NCBI GenBank assembly: GCA_037126765.1
Contig: JBBCBC010000031.1
Coordinates: 10,053,638 to 10,117,637, forward strand
DNA length: 64,000 nucleotides
Direction: 5' to 3'
From: Stenogyne calaminthoides
Lineage: Eukaryota; Streptophyta; Magnoliopsida; Lamiales; Lamiaceae
Both the position numbers and the translations under genes were made by a program. Each line of letters begins with the position of its first letter. Within the stretch, counting starts at the first letter, position 1. Positions 1-12,131 of the stretch are shown piece after piece. The notes beneath the pieces were generated by a model. That model made no database searches and was not told where the DNA came from. It saw only the letters and a list, made by a program, of their open reading frames with translations.

Positions 1-2753
1 TTCATCAGACATGAACGAGATACTTCTATGGCATCTAAGATTGGGACATATTAATCCAAAGAGGATCCAAAGGTTGGTGAAAGACGGTTCACTGGAGTTT
101 CTCCAAGTTGAACCAATTCCAACCTGCGAATCATGTTTGGGGGGTAAAATGACCAAGAGGGCATTCAGAGCCAAGGGGAATAGAGCCAAAGAAGTGTTAG
201 AAATCGTTCACACAGATGTATGTGGTCCAATGTCAACCAAAGCAAGAGGAGGTTATGAGTATTTTGTCACTTTTATTGATGACTGCTCAAGGTACGGTTA
301 TATTTTCCTTATGAAGCATAAATCTGAGACCTTTGAGAAATTCAAAGAATTTAAGGCTCAAGCAGAGAATCATAGGGAAAAACCGATCAAGTCTCTACGA
401 TCCGATCGTGGAGGCGAAAACCTCGGCGATGAGTTTTTGAACTACTTATCGATGAAGGATTGCATCCGCCTAACTACACCGGAACCCCTCAACAAAAGCG
501 GGGTTGCAGAGCGAAGAAACATAACTCTTTTGGAAATGGTTAGATCTATGATGAGTTATGCGGATCTTCCCAAGTCGTTTCCAGGGTCATGCCTTGGAAA
601 CAACAACCTACATTCGAACTTGGTGCCATCCAAATCGGGTTCCCAAAACTCTCAAAGAATTGTGGACGGTATGAAGCCCGGTTTAGAGACACATGAAGAT
701 TTGGGGGTGTCCGCCCACGGTTGGACAAGGAAGCCGTAAATTGGATCCTCGATCGAGAATTAAGGTTGTTATGGGGGATACCCAGAGGAACAAAAAGGGT
801 GTATGTTCTATGGTCCCAAGATCAAAAGGTGGTAATAAGCACCCACTTTAAATTTTTTGGAAGAAGACTATATGAATGAAAGAAGATCCAGAAGTGAGAT
901 TACCTTAAATGAGCTAAGAGGGCTAACCTCAGTGCCAACTGTACAAGATGACATACCAAATGACACACTTACACAACCGGAACCTCGTCGTAGTGGGAGG
1001 GTTGTGAAACAGCCCGAGAGATTCATGGGAATAGGAGAGTCCTCTGACTTGATTCCCGGACAAGACGAATCAGACCCATGGACATAAGACGAGGCAATCC
1101 AAGACAAGGATGCAGATTCTTGACAAACATCAATGAAAGCCGAAATGGTTTCTATGAATCATAACAGAGTGTGTGAGCTAGTCAAACCACTTAATGGGGT
1201 CAAACCCATTCGTTGCAAGTGGGTGTATAAGAGAAAAAGAGGACCGGACGGGAAGGGGGAAACCTTCAAGGCAAGACTCGTGGCGAAAGGTTATACTCAG
1301 AAAGAAGGGATCGATTATGAGGAAACTTTTTTGCCCGTAGCCATACTCAAGTCCATCTGAATTCTCTTATCGATTGCTGCGCATCTCGACTTTGAAATTT
1401 GGCAAATGGATGTCAAGACAGCTTTCCTTAACTGAAGTCTTGATGAAGAGATCTATATGCAACAACCCCAAGGCTTCATTGAAAAAGGCCAAGAACACCT
1501 AGTTTGTAAGCTAATGAAGTCCATTTACGGACTCAAACAGGCATCCAGAGCTTGGAACCAATGTTTTGATCATGTTATAAAGTCTTATGGGTTTGATCAA
1601 AATGAGTTCGAAAGTTGTTTGTATAAAAAGCGTGTCGGAACTGCATTGGTATTCTTAGTACTATACGTAGACGACATTCTGATCATCGGGAACGATGTAA
1701 AAGTGTTATCAGACGTAAGGGCATGGCTTTCAAAACAGTTTGATATGAAGGACTTAGGGGAAGCCGCACACATCCTTGGGATCAAGATCACTCGAGATCG
1801 CAAGAAAAAGATGATAGGCTTGTCGCAAGCTTCATACATAAACACTGTCTTGAAACGATTCAGCATGCAGGATTCCAAGAAAGGCTTCGTACCTTTCAGA
1901 CATGGAATCCATCTATCCAAGAAAATGTGCCCTAAGACGCAAAATGAGATAGATGACATGAGAGGCATTCCATATGCTTCGGCTATCGGAAGCCTTATGT
2001 ATGCAATGCTGTGTACGAGACCGGATATCTGCTTTGTCGTTGGCATGGTGGTAAGATATCAAAGTAACCCGGGGAAAGAATATTGGACGACAGTTAAAAA
2101 CATTCTGAAGTATCTGAAAAGAACTCGGGATAGAATGTAAATTTATCAGTCAGATAGTCTAAATCCCCATCGGCTACACGGACTAGGATTTCCAATCAGA
2201 CATAGATTCCAGAAATTATCTGCCTCAGTTAGTGTGCTTTAATTTGGGAAGTGTAGCCATCAAATGGACGAGTGTGAAGCAGAAATGCATCACTGACTCA
2301 ACCATGGAATCCGGGTAAGTAGCTGCTTGTGAAGTAGTGAAGAAACCAGTTTGGCTCTAGACCTTCTTAGTGGACTTGGATGGAGTTCCGAATTTGTCTA
2401 GCAATATTTGCTAGGGGCAGTTGCAAATTCAAGGGAACCAAGAGTCCACGAGTCAAACAAGCACACTGAAGAAAAGACATCTTATACGAGAAACCGTTAA
2501 GAGATGAGATATAGAGGTGACAAAAATCGCGTCGAATGACAACCTAGTTGATCCATTCACAAAGGGTCTGCCTCAGAATACATTCGAGAGACATGTGAAA
2601 GGAATGGGCGTCAAGATCGTTGCCAATCTGCTTTGAGTATATGTGGGAGAAATTAATAGGGTCGTGTAGGTGACATTAGATGTCACGTATTAGGAACTAC
2701 ACGAGACATGTTGTAGTATACTTAAAAGCAGACTTTGAGTATAAGTGAGAGAT
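1..2753 (+). mobile_element. Ty1/copia retrotransposon internal region, decayed (copy A, 5' part outside window)
   Basis: Remnant of a copia pol polyprotein read on the plus strand. In order: a GAG-pre-integrase His/Cys zinc-finger segment (about 30-170), the integrase core (about 200-700), a linker (857-1130), reverse transcriptase (1133-1900) with the YVDD active-site motif near 1660-1675, and a badly decayed RNase H region (about 2000-2640). The frame is broken by small indels and by stops at about 1085, 1122, 1358 and 1433, where copy B at 17.3-17.7 kb keeps sense codons. A purine-rich tract (2741-2753) lies just before the LTR, as expected for a polypurine tract. gag, the primer-binding site and the 5' LTR lie left of the window. 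The pol order integrase-RT-RNase H identifies copia rather than gypsy. It cannot be autonomous. Confidence 0.93.
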
Positions 2754-4593
2754 TGTTAGGATTATACTGGAAAGTATGCTTTTACTTTGTATAATCAAAA
2801 CTGAATTTCGGACTTATTTATTGAAATAAATTGTTTATCACTAATGCTTTAAATATCATCGAATGTTACATATATTTACTGCATAACTGTTCAATAAATC
2901 GTACGTGTTACATTGTAGTTAATTTAGTGATATCAGATCACAGAAGATTAAATTAACAATCCCTTGTAACTAAAAGTACTCAATTCACGACCTAGATGGA
3001 AATGAACAATCCATCGTGAAAGGTTGAAGTGTAAGGCTCGGATTGACTAGTCTTGACCAAGAGATTACACTAGTGCATGACTGATGCACTGAATAAGACC
3101 TACAGGGGGACAAATTCTTCAGAATTGAACAAGGAAGAATTAGACCTCAGTGGTTCGTTATTTCTTAATCTTCGTTCCTTAAATAGGATCACGTGTGGTT
3201 GGTAACTATTGCTTTGACTTATCATGGGTAGAGAATCAACGAGATTCAATGTTTTTTATCTTGGGCAATATTATTGGTCACATGTGGGTGCTAAGATTTA
3301 ATACGGAGAATCTTGTGCAAGTACGCTTGTTCGATTTGCCCCCTTGGGAGGTTCATAAGCTTTATCATACCAAATCTTTCAAGTGGAACTAGTTTCCGGT
3401 ATGGATAATAATGTTGAACTGTTCCTTAACCAAGGACAAAAGATATTAATTAATGAAAATCTATTTCAGTGGCTTGAATTAATTAATGAGCTAGATAATC
3501 TTAAACACGGGGAATAATTTTCGGGAGCCATATTGACTGTAATATGGGTTAAGATGAATAGTGCAATATTAATTATGTAGTGAGATTAATTAATATTTAT
3601 GAGATTTAATAATATTGTGGCTCAATATTGATAATTCAAGATCCATTGGAAGATCCAATCATAATTCTCCTAAAGCCCCCCTAAGTAGCCCAACATAAAG
3701 TCCAATAACTAAAAAAGATGTTTAAAAATAAAATAAATCTTGTTGCATATTTTTCCAATTTTTCGAAAATTATGGATTAAATGGGGAGAAAGATTTTCTT
3801 TGAATTTTGTTATGGAATGAAGATATGTATTCTTGGAATACAAGATTATCTCATTAAATTCAAGAAATCTCCCACTTGGTTATCCATATAGCATATTTCG
3901 AAAATTTTGAGAAAAAAAGGGAAAAAAAGATTTTCTTGATTTTCTTGAAAAGATATTATGAAAGATATGTATTTCTTGAAATACATGAATATCCCATAAA
4001 TTCAAGAAGATCCAAATCTTGGATTCTTGCCCCTATTTTTCGAAAATATTCCATAACATAGAGGAGGTGGGATTTTGTGGAATATTATAATTATGGGAAA
4101 AAGAATATAGGAGATATATTCAAGATTTCTTGGAGATCAAGAAAAGATTTTCCCACATTGTTTTTTCCCCTAAAAATTCGACCACCACTCCTCTATAAAT
4201 AGGGGATGATTCTTTCATTCCCAAGTGCAATTCCATGTGATGGAAAAATTAGTAAATCCACAAAAGTGGTGCAACAAAGTTTATTTTTTCCTTTCGTTAA
4301 TTGTTCGCGAGCATCCTTCCACCGGATTGTCGAGCAAGGACTAGGGAATACTTGGGAAGGACTTTTGGTGTGTTTTCACATACAAGACCATTGTCATTCC
4401 AAGAGGTACGTTTACGTAAACTCGTAGTAATTCCGCATGCGTAGGATTTACGTGAACTGTTTATATGCATGATTTGTTGTTGAATTATTATTTGAATTAA
4501 TATAGGATTAAATCATGCTAGTAATAATTGTTAGAATTAAATTTGTATTTAAATATTCATCTCGAATAGATCCGTGCAACTTATTCCCCAACA
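2754..4593 (+). repeat. 3' LTR of copia copy A (1840 bp)
   Basis: Starts TGTTAGGATT and ends CCCCAACA, so it has the TG...CA ends of an LTR. It is nearly identical to the LTR at 19005-20849 and related to the solo LTR at 41732-43433. It is followed by GCTGA, the same 5 bp that flank copy B. A TATA box (TATAAATA, 4194-4201) sits in the last quarter, the expected place for the element's own promoter. An LTR of 1.8 kb is long for copia; some Tork/Angela or SIRE lineages have LTRs this large, but I cannot assign the lineage. Confidence 0.95.
4194..4201 (+). promoter_or_regulatory. LTR TATA box, copy A
   Basis: TATAAATA followed by GGGGATGA. It is conserved at the matching place in all three LTRs that reach this region (4194, 20451 and 43030), which supports a role as the retrotransposon promoter. 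Confidence 0.6.
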
Positions 4594-4913
4594 GCTGAAT
4601 TATTTAGTTTCCGACTATTTTCTTAATAAAATTACATAAGTATTAAGTACTAATATTATATTATTATATATATATATATATTAATATAAAATATAAAATA
4701 AAATATATTAAAAAACCCGGATATCCGAATTTATTATCAGGATAATATCCGATAAAATATGGGAAAACTTGAATACGGTCGGATATTATGTATTCCGAAT
4801 CCGAAGTCATCTATCCTTATCCGCCCGAAAACTAGTTTTTATACCGAATTCGATACCCCGACCGGATACGGCTCTGAATCGGTCGGGAAATATCCGATCC
4901 GTTTTCACCCCTA
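4594..4913 (+). mobile_element. Right end of a non-autonomous hAT element, copy A
   Basis: The sequence from the copia LTR to the terminal TTTTCACCCCTA matches the right part of the hAT at 15609-21167. It contains clustered CGGATA/TATCCG repeats and a short (TA)n run near 4661-4682, and is followed by CCCACCAC (4914-4921), the same 8-bp target-site duplication seen in copy B. The left end lies outside the window. The copia element sits inside this hAT. Confidence 0.85.
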
Positions 4914-4921
4914 CCCACCAC

Positions 4922-5512
4922 CCTAATTAATTTAAGAAAAACTCATATGAGGCGGGGTACAACCTATTACAAATTATACTATTTCCTCCCAAAATATTAA
5001 AATTTGCATGAGACGGTCTAATACAAATGTATCTCAATTAATTTTATTTTTTATACACAAAGTGACTCACATCCGCTATTGATGGTACACGCTGCAATAT
5101 ATGAAAACTGACAGTTGATCCTGTCACATTCAAAATTATTTCAAGATTTTAGAGATTGTAACAATTTAATTTCCTATTGACTGTCGTATACGTTGCAGAC
5201 AGTATCTAACCTGTTGAAGATCAATATTACTCTAATCCAATAATATCTGTCCACTTAAATGGAGTAATATGCTCCAAAATTCAACCCACTGCAATCATGT
5301 CTACGACAAAATTCTTTACTTTACACCTTATTAAAGTAATTCAATTAAAGTTACACACGACACACGTTATTTTTATATATCAACCCTTTAATTTTAACCA
5401 CAACCTTAATTAGTGCATATATAAACACAATTTCAAGCTCACAAATTAACTTGATGCAAATTAGAAAAATTCACAGAGTCATTGTGAAATTGTTACTATA
5501 GGGTAAGTAGCC
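4922..5512 (+). promoter_or_regulatory. 5' flank of UGT-A with TATA box at 5418-5425
   Basis: Noncoding upstream sequence. It includes a GAGACGGTCTAATAC fragment (about 5008-5035) of a dispersed MITE-like family and a TATATAAAC box 87-95 bases before the ATG. Compared with the B flank it lacks about 67 bp (present at 21531-21597). No other gene is seen. Confidence 0.5.
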
Positions 5513-8500
5513 ATGGGAAAAGGTCATGTAATGATGGTGCCATATCCGGCACAAGGCCATGTACTCCCTCTACTAGAGGTTGCAAACATGTTAGCCACAC
5601 GTGGTATCAAAGTCACATTCGTCAACGTCGAATTTGTGCATGAAATCGTGGCCAAGCCCTCACAGGTGGTCCGATTCGCTTCCTCTCTGTTCCAGAGCGG
5701 GTTGGAACCGAGGAGGCAAAGGATAAATCCCCGAGAAGTTCATAGAGACGATGTGGCAAGTCGTGCTAAAAAAAATCGAGGAGTTGGTCGAAAAGATTAA
5801 TCGGGAAGAGGAAGAGAAAGTTACATGTTTGATTGGTGACAATCACCTTTGTGAGATTCAGGAAGTTGCAAAGAGATTGGGGATACAATCGGCGCTCTTT
5901 TCCGTTATTCCGGCAGCAATGTTTCCATTGATTTTCAACATTCCAAATCTCATTCAAGATGGGATTGTTGACCATGAGGGTATGATTTTTGCATCTCAAT
6001 TTTTGATATATTTTTTAAAGTTACCATTTTTCGGTCTTACTACTCAGAGTTAAAATGATTTTTGGGCCCGTAATCGGTCTCACTCCACCTTTTAGTCCAA
6101 CTATTTCCATCCCAGAAAATTTTGCGCCACCTTTATAGTACAAATATTAAGAAAATATTATAATGAGTGAAGTATTGAAGGATAATTTTGTAAACTTTTA
6201 TGTATAAAAAGAATAAAATAGTTTGATTGAGCGAGTGTATGAGTAGATCACAAAATAATGACATTTTGTGTGAATATTGTGGGTGTGTGGTTTAATGAAG
6301 AGTTTTCTTATATATGATATGTAAATTCAATAAAAAAAAGTGTGCAGATCGTTTTGGGACGGAGAATATTATACTTTTTAAAAGTCATAATATTTAAAAA
6401 AAAAAAATTAACTTTACTACACCATAGCAGTCATTTTCTTTTCTTATATGACCCATGAACAGTTACTGAGTTAATATCCGCCAATGTTCGATTTTGATCC
6501 GCCATTTTTTTATTTTTTCAATTTTAATTATTTAGATGTCAATTTTAGTCCAAAGGCTCAAAATAGAAAAAAGTAAAAATATATGAATTAATGACTCTCC
6601 ACTACAAAGTTTATAACAAAAAGACTATATGGTACAAAATATTTTTAAAGTGACTCTAAGATACAATTTATACCAAAAATACCCCTTATCTCATTTTTGT
6701 ATGTATTCATAATTTTTTTTTTTTTTTAACCAAGTACACATTTTGAAAAAGTACATATTATTTTGAGAAAGTGCAGATTTGAAATACAAATTTATAAAAT
6801 CTGAAATTTAAATTAAATTATAGAAAAAATTGCAACTAATAAAAAGTAGAATAAAAAAGACGAAAGTTCGAAAAAAAATTAAAAAAACAACACTCCAAAA
6901 TTGGCCTAGAATTGCAGAAAATTAAAAAAACTACACTCTAAAATGCTTCAGAAGTACAGAAAACATGTTAGAAGTGCATAAACGGACAGAATGACAACTT
7001 AGACATTTTAACCATATTTTTGTACCTTAGAGTCGTAATAAAGTTATTTTGTATTTTAGAGTCACTTGGGGAGTGATTTTGTACCTTAGAGTCGCACCCC
7101 CAAAATATATTAGACTAAAATTTGAAGGACAAAAAATAAGAGAAAAAAAAGACCAAAATTGAAAAACCAAGAAAAACACATGACTAAAATTTGGCATAAC
7201 ATATGTTACTGAACAATTTATGATATTAACTCAAAAAATTAGATTAGAAAAAGAAGAAAATTCAACTAGCTACACTGATCTTCTATTCTTCAAGAAAAAA
7301 AAGAAGGGCGAATGATCTTATATATGCAACTAATTTAATCTTGCACGCAGGAATTCCATTACAAAAAAAGGCGGTTAAGTTTGCAGAAGGAATGCCTAGC
7401 ATGATGCCGTCACACTTCATCTGGCATCGTGACAGCCCAACCATTCAGAAAATCATTTTCAAAATCTTGTCACATGACATCGCCCTTCTAAAATCTGCAG
7501 ATTGGGTGTTGTGCACCTCCACCTTTGATCTCGAGGAGGGTGCATACACCCATCTTCCATCTCAGTTCGTCCCCATCGGGCCCCTTCTGTCCAATTCCGG
7601 AGGACATTTCTTGGAACAGGACTCTGAGTGCCTGGAATGGCTCGACCAACAACAAACTAGCTCGGTTATTTACGTCGCGTTTGGCAGCACGACAGTCCTT
7701 AGCAACGCTCAGTTTCAAAAACTGGCGATAGGGATTGAAGAAACAAACAGGCCGTTTCTGTGGGTTGTGAGACCTGATTTTGTATCAGGGGATGAGAAGC
7801 AAGAATTCCCCAAAGGTTTCTTGGACAGAGTGTCGAGCCGTGGGCAAATTACAGGTTTGACCCGTTGACTATTCATTTTTTTCAAATAATTCAATAATTC
7901 AGTTTCAAATTTTGTCTCCAGGTAAACATATTTAAAAATAAATATATATATATTTTTTTTATCGAGCAAATTGTTATTCGAATTTATAACTTCACGGCAT
8001 AGGTAGCGGTGCTCTAGAAGAGTTTTATCAAATGAATGTTCTATTTTTCCGTTGCTTTTAAACAAATTATGGTTAATTTTACATGTAGATATGGACTATT
8101 TGGGTTTATTTTAAAATTATCACGATATTTAAAACTTTTAAAATCAATATAAAGACTGTGTATAATTTAGTGTTGCATTGTAGGTTGGGCACCTCAACAA
8201 AAGGTTTTGAGCCACCCTTCAATTGCTTGTTTTGTAAGTCATTGTGGTTGGAACTCGACGATAGAAAGTGCAAGCAATGGGGTTCCGATTCTATGTTGGT
8301 CATACTTCTCTACATATGCGATATTTGGAAAATCGGGATGGGGTTCGAACATGATGTTCACAGTGGAAACATAACGTCGGAAGAATTTAAGCGAAAGATC
8401 AATTTAATTCTTGGAGATACGGGGTTTAAGGAGAGGGCTATGCAGTTTAAGGATAAGATAAAGAATTGTGTAAGAGAAGGAGGGACTTCTAACAAAAATC

Positions 8501-8532
8501 TCAACAACTTTATCACTTGGATACAAAAATAG
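5513..8532 (+). pseudogene. UGT-A: broken UDP-glycosyltransferase (UGT83A-like)
   Basis: Family-1 plant glycosyltransferase, a class that moves a sugar from UDP-sugar to a small acceptor in the cytosol. Three exons can be placed by comparison with UGT-C: about 5513-5979, 7351-7854 and 8184-8532. The N-terminus with PYPAQGHV and its catalytic-type His is present. Exon 1 carries a cluster of small indels (about 5664-5740) and is 467 nt, against 463 nt in UGT-B and UGT-C, so the frame is lost. Exon 2 is open and in phase. Exon 3 keeps the start of the PSPG donor-binding box (WAPQ...HCGWNS) but lacks 22 nt that in UGT-C encode the end of the box with its terminal Asp-Gln. That shifts the frame again and removes sugar-contacting residues. 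Intron 1 is about 1.37 kb, twice that of UGT-C. Some indels could be assembly errors; the 22-nt loss is less easily explained that way. Confidence 0.88.
5980..7350 (+). other. Intron 1 of UGT-A with a MITE-like insertion
   Basis: AT-rich intron, shared almost base for base with UGT-B. The part at about 6590-7100 has facing ends (ACTCTCCACTACAAAG..., ...TACCTTAGAGTCGCACC) built from repeated TGACTCTAAG/CTTAGAGTC motifs. This suggests a MITE inserted before the A/B duplication. No coding sequence is seen. Confidence 0.45.
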
Positions 8533-9815
8533 AAGTTGTACGGTACAAGAGCCATGTATGCACCATGGTAATTAGGATTTATCTTGTTTCGTGTTTCCTT
8601 TTATCACTTTAATAGATCCCGCGTTTTTATTTATGAACTTAATATTGTGCTATTGAATGTCATGTTGTGACGACACGCTATCTATAATATAGTATGAAAT
8701 AGAATTATATTATAGTTGAAATATATACCTATACACCCTATTCTAATTTGGATTACGACTTAATGGATTCATACGCACGAGATCCTTTTTGAATTTGTCC
8801 CGGATCGATATTATTGTTTGTCATACGTATTTATTTGATCACAAGACCAAATTTATTAATTTAAGATTATTAAATATTTCAATTGATATAACGAGGAATT
8901 AATACTACACATTGTTCCAGTCCAAATTCTTTGCAAATTCATCCTGAAGCTTAATATATGTCTCAATTGTTGCGATATTAATGGATTGTAACTATCAATA
9001 TCGTAGTTCCAAGAGAGATCATACACTAACCGAAAAAGTAGTAATTAATTACCTCAAAAATGCCAAATTGAAGAGATTGAGACCTTACTCAACATACGGG
9101 TAAATTAACCTCGTCTCAATTCATTAACACATATTCTAAAATATGAGAATAATAATAAAGAAGAATGCAAGAACACAAATTTGTTAACTCAGTTCGTCGC
9201 GAAGGACTACATCTGGGGGCGATCAATCCAGGAGAATTTCTCATTCTTCTTTGTAATCTCTATTCCCGGCGTACAAATGAGACATCTATATATACTAGTA
9301 AGTGGTTGTAGCCCTGAAAACCCTAAGTCCATTTTACATTTAGCACAATAATAATATCAATATATAACAAGTAATGTCCATAATAATGTATATATTTACA
9401 ACAACACGTATGTATGGGACACCTTTTGCTCTTGGCCGTTTTAACTAATTTTTCTTTTCAATTTCAGGTGCTCGATCAAGAAACATGATTATACGCAATT
9501 TTTCCTCGTGTGTTTTTCTTATTTGCACATGAGCATTATAATTACGAGGTACATCGTGTTGCCTCGTGTTAAAATGGTTCTAAAAATATATATTAATGAG
9601 AGCAAAAAATTGAAGCTCTTTAATCAGGAATTCAACCCTTGTCTCGTTCTTAACTTTGAATTTTAATATTCAGAATTAATCTTCAAGTAACAATTTTAGT
9701 GGTATTAGAGATTTATATTTGTACGCCACATCGAATTCCTTTTTATCTCTTGGTCTTGTTATATGTGTATTTATAATTTGAGAAAACCCTTATTTTTAGC
9801 CCCTTCTCATTTAAA
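8533..9815. other. Intergenic region without a gene
   Basis: Downstream of UGT-A. The stretch at about 9060-9330 (with CAACTCAGTTCGTCGCGAAGG-like text and ACATCTGGGGGCGATC) looks like a fragment of a dispersed plant repeat, but I cannot classify it. The rest is AT-rich with no supported feature. Confidence 0.4.
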
Positions 9816-9819
9816 AAGT

Positions 9820-10350
9820 TCTTTTTTATCAAATTTTTTTATTTTATTCTTTTTTAGCTAAGAGAATAATTTTTTGGGCGATTATACTCTTAATGAAGTC
9901 AACAAAAAAATTTAAAAAATGTTAGTACGGGCTTTATTAAATGGTGGTACGTGGTTAATATATTGTAGTACGAAATTAATAATTGAGGTACAAATTTAAA
10001 ATTGATGGTACGAGTTGAATTAAATTATGGTGCGAGTTGAAATGATGGTGGTACGGTGTTAAAATAAAGGTGGTACGGGGTTAAAATAAGTGTGGTACCA
10101 GATTGATAGCGGTACGGAATTAATAGAATGGTGGTACGGACTGAAACAATATTTACAGATTGAAGTAATAGTGGTACGAAGTTAATTGAAGGGTGGTACG
10201 GGCTGAAATAATATTGGTACGGGATGTATATATGGTGGTACAAACTTAAATAATGAAAGCATAAAAAGGGATAAAGTTGGAAAAAAATATATTCTCTTGG
10301 CTAAAAAAGAATGATTATAGATTTTGTGACAAAAAAAAACTTTTATTTTT
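9820..10350. mobile_element. Element with facing ends and an internal GGTACG minisatellite
   Basis: The left end near 9847-9875 (TTTTTTAGCTAAGAGAATAA) faces an inverted match near 10285-10315 (ATTCTCTTGGCTAAAAAAGA). Between them (9925-10245) is a degenerate tandem array of about a dozen units of roughly 20-30 bp, each centred on GGTACG followed by TTAA-rich text. This suggests a MITE that expanded an internal minisatellite. The superfamily is unknown and no clear target-site duplication was found. Confidence 0.6.
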
Positions 10351-10440
10351 ATGTTAGGCTATTTATAAATTCATCCCTTATAATTTTATACACTTGTGGA
10401 TAGATCAACTTTCCCTCGTATTGCTATATGGTATCAGAAG

Positions 10441-11037
10441 CCAAAAAGACTCACCCTTACGTTCTGGGTCCGTTTTCCGTTGAAAATAACTCTACTTATT
10501 TTATATTGTCCACTCGATAAATATCCTTACAATAATGAACTAACAGAATTTAATTAGCCCATGAGTGAAGAGAGTTTTAGGAAAATAATATAAAAGAACT
10601 AATTACATACATTTCTATAAATGTCTGACTTCTATTTACGAAAAACGAGGACGCAACTAGGGATAATTTTTCTCATTCGGAGAAACAATCAAAGATTCTC
10701 ACTCAATTAAAAGCGAATTCACATAAAGAGGGTATTTCTCATTCGGATAATTTTTCTCATTCGCACGAGGCGAGTAGTTCTCGCTGTTTATGCGAATTCA
10801 CTATTAATTGAGTGGGAATCTTTGAAAAAATTAACCCTGATTGCTCCTTCGTTTTTTGTAAATTCAAATTTGAATTTATAGAGAGATATATAATTAATTC
10901 GTTCATATCTCCTCACTCGTGAGCTTAATTATCTTATTTCATCATTAAGAGAATGTCCATCGAGTGAATAATAAAATATGAATGGAGTTACTTTCAGCGG
11001 AAATTAGACCCCGGACCATAAGGGTGAGCCTTTTTGG
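10441..11037. mobile_element. 597-bp near-complete palindrome (foldback-type element)
   Basis: The left arm begins CCAAAAAGACTCACCCTTAC and the right arm ends in its reverse complement (AAGGGTGAGCCTTTTTGG). The pairing continues inward through several blocks: CACTCGAT, GAGTGA(A/G)GAG, AAAAACGA(A/G)G, and AGCGAATTCAC. The unpaired centre is only about 60 bp (about 10730-10785) and contains repeats of TTTCTCATTCG. It contains no gene. Transcription across it would give a hairpin with arms of about 250 bp. Confidence 0.8.
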
Positions 11038-11595
11038 TTTGTTGATTAATTAGCGTACGGTACTGCAGTTTGAGAGCCTGAGTTTGTGTTTATATATATA
11101 TGTGTGTCGGCCGGTTGTGGTTGTTGAAGGATATATCAAGTGTAAGTGTGTGTTTACCATTAGTTAGTTAGTATGGGTTTTTGAAAGTCTATTTTTTTAA
11201 CTATCATTGTTTTTTTTAACTATCATTGTTATATGTATATTCACTATCCGAAGGAAAACTCTATTTTTTCAGCTATCTATTATGCGTACATATACACTAT
11301 CATTGTTAAGCATAAACATTATTATTGTTATATATATGCATTATTTTTGTTTGTTTTTTTCATCACGATGCATTATCTTTGTTTACAACATTTAATTTTT
11401 TAAACTGTGATAGTAAATATAACAGTGATAAAGCTCACTGTGAACTCATGTTCATAAAATATCTACTTTATATACAGTTAAACTATCATTTATATATTGA
11501 TGTCCCATTTGATTATAATTTAAATAATATAGGTAATACTAATATTAATTATATTTATAATAATATAAAAATATGGTGAGTTGGGAATTGGTATT
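11038..11595. other. AT-rich intergenic DNA
   Basis: Contains a TATATATATGTGTGT run near 11092-11108 and several scattered copies of ACTATCATTGTT (11190-11320). No gene is seen. Confidence 0.4.
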
Positions 11596-11931
11596 CACTA
11601 CAAAAAAATTCATTTTAGAGACTGTTTTAGGGACGGAAAAACCGTCTCAAAACCCTATTTGAGACGTTTTTTTTTCGTCCCTAAATCAGACGTCTCAAAT
11701 TTAGGGACGATTTTCAAATTTTTCAAATTTCCGATTTTCAAATTTGGGATGGTTCAAAACCGATTTTCAAATTTCCGTCCCAAATTTGATGGTTGAAATT
11801 TAAGACTTTAATTAAAAAACCGTATCTATTCCGTCTCAAAATTAATATCTAAAAAAAAATAATCTACCGATATTTGAGACGGAAAAACCATCTCAAATTC
11901 GTAATTTTGTTTTTATAAAAATAGCTCTGGT

Positions 11932-12002
11932 GGTTGAACTCGCGCCGCTAGTGGGCTCGAAAGCAAAGCGATTTAACCACTTGATGACCCGAACCCCTAT
12001 TA
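11932..12002 (-). other. tRNA-like module 1 inside the CACTA element
   Basis: On the minus strand, an A-box-like stretch (CATCAAGTGGTTAAATCGC) is followed about 45 bases later by a B-box-like GAGTTCAACC. Order and spacing fit an internal RNA polymerase III promoter. The ends do not pair as an acceptor stem in any way I can show, so this is not called a functional tRNA. Confidence 0.4.
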
Positions 12003-12059
12003 CCAAAATAATAAAATGGTATATAAGTCTTCTTAGGCCTGCAAATTAAATTCGCAAAA

Positions 12060-12131
12060 TTTGCCCCCAATAGGGATCGAACCGGGTTGGTTGGGCGACA
12101 GGGCGGACGCTCAACCACTCGGACACTTAAT
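12060..12131 (-). other. tRNA-like module 2 inside the CACTA element
   Basis: On the minus strand, GTCCGAGTGGTTGAGCG resembles the A box and D arm of a tRNA with a long variable arm (Leu/Ser type). GGTTCGATCCC, about 40 bases downstream, matches the B-box consensus closely. It is in the same orientation as module 1. It is probably a tRNA-derived insertion or a SINE-like head, not a working tRNA gene. Confidence 0.45.

Noticed and set aside
12060..12131. Possible functional tRNA gene in the CACTA element
   Set aside because: A- and B-box-like motifs are present, but I could not form a proper acceptor stem or identify an anticodon loop. Kept only as a tRNA-like module.
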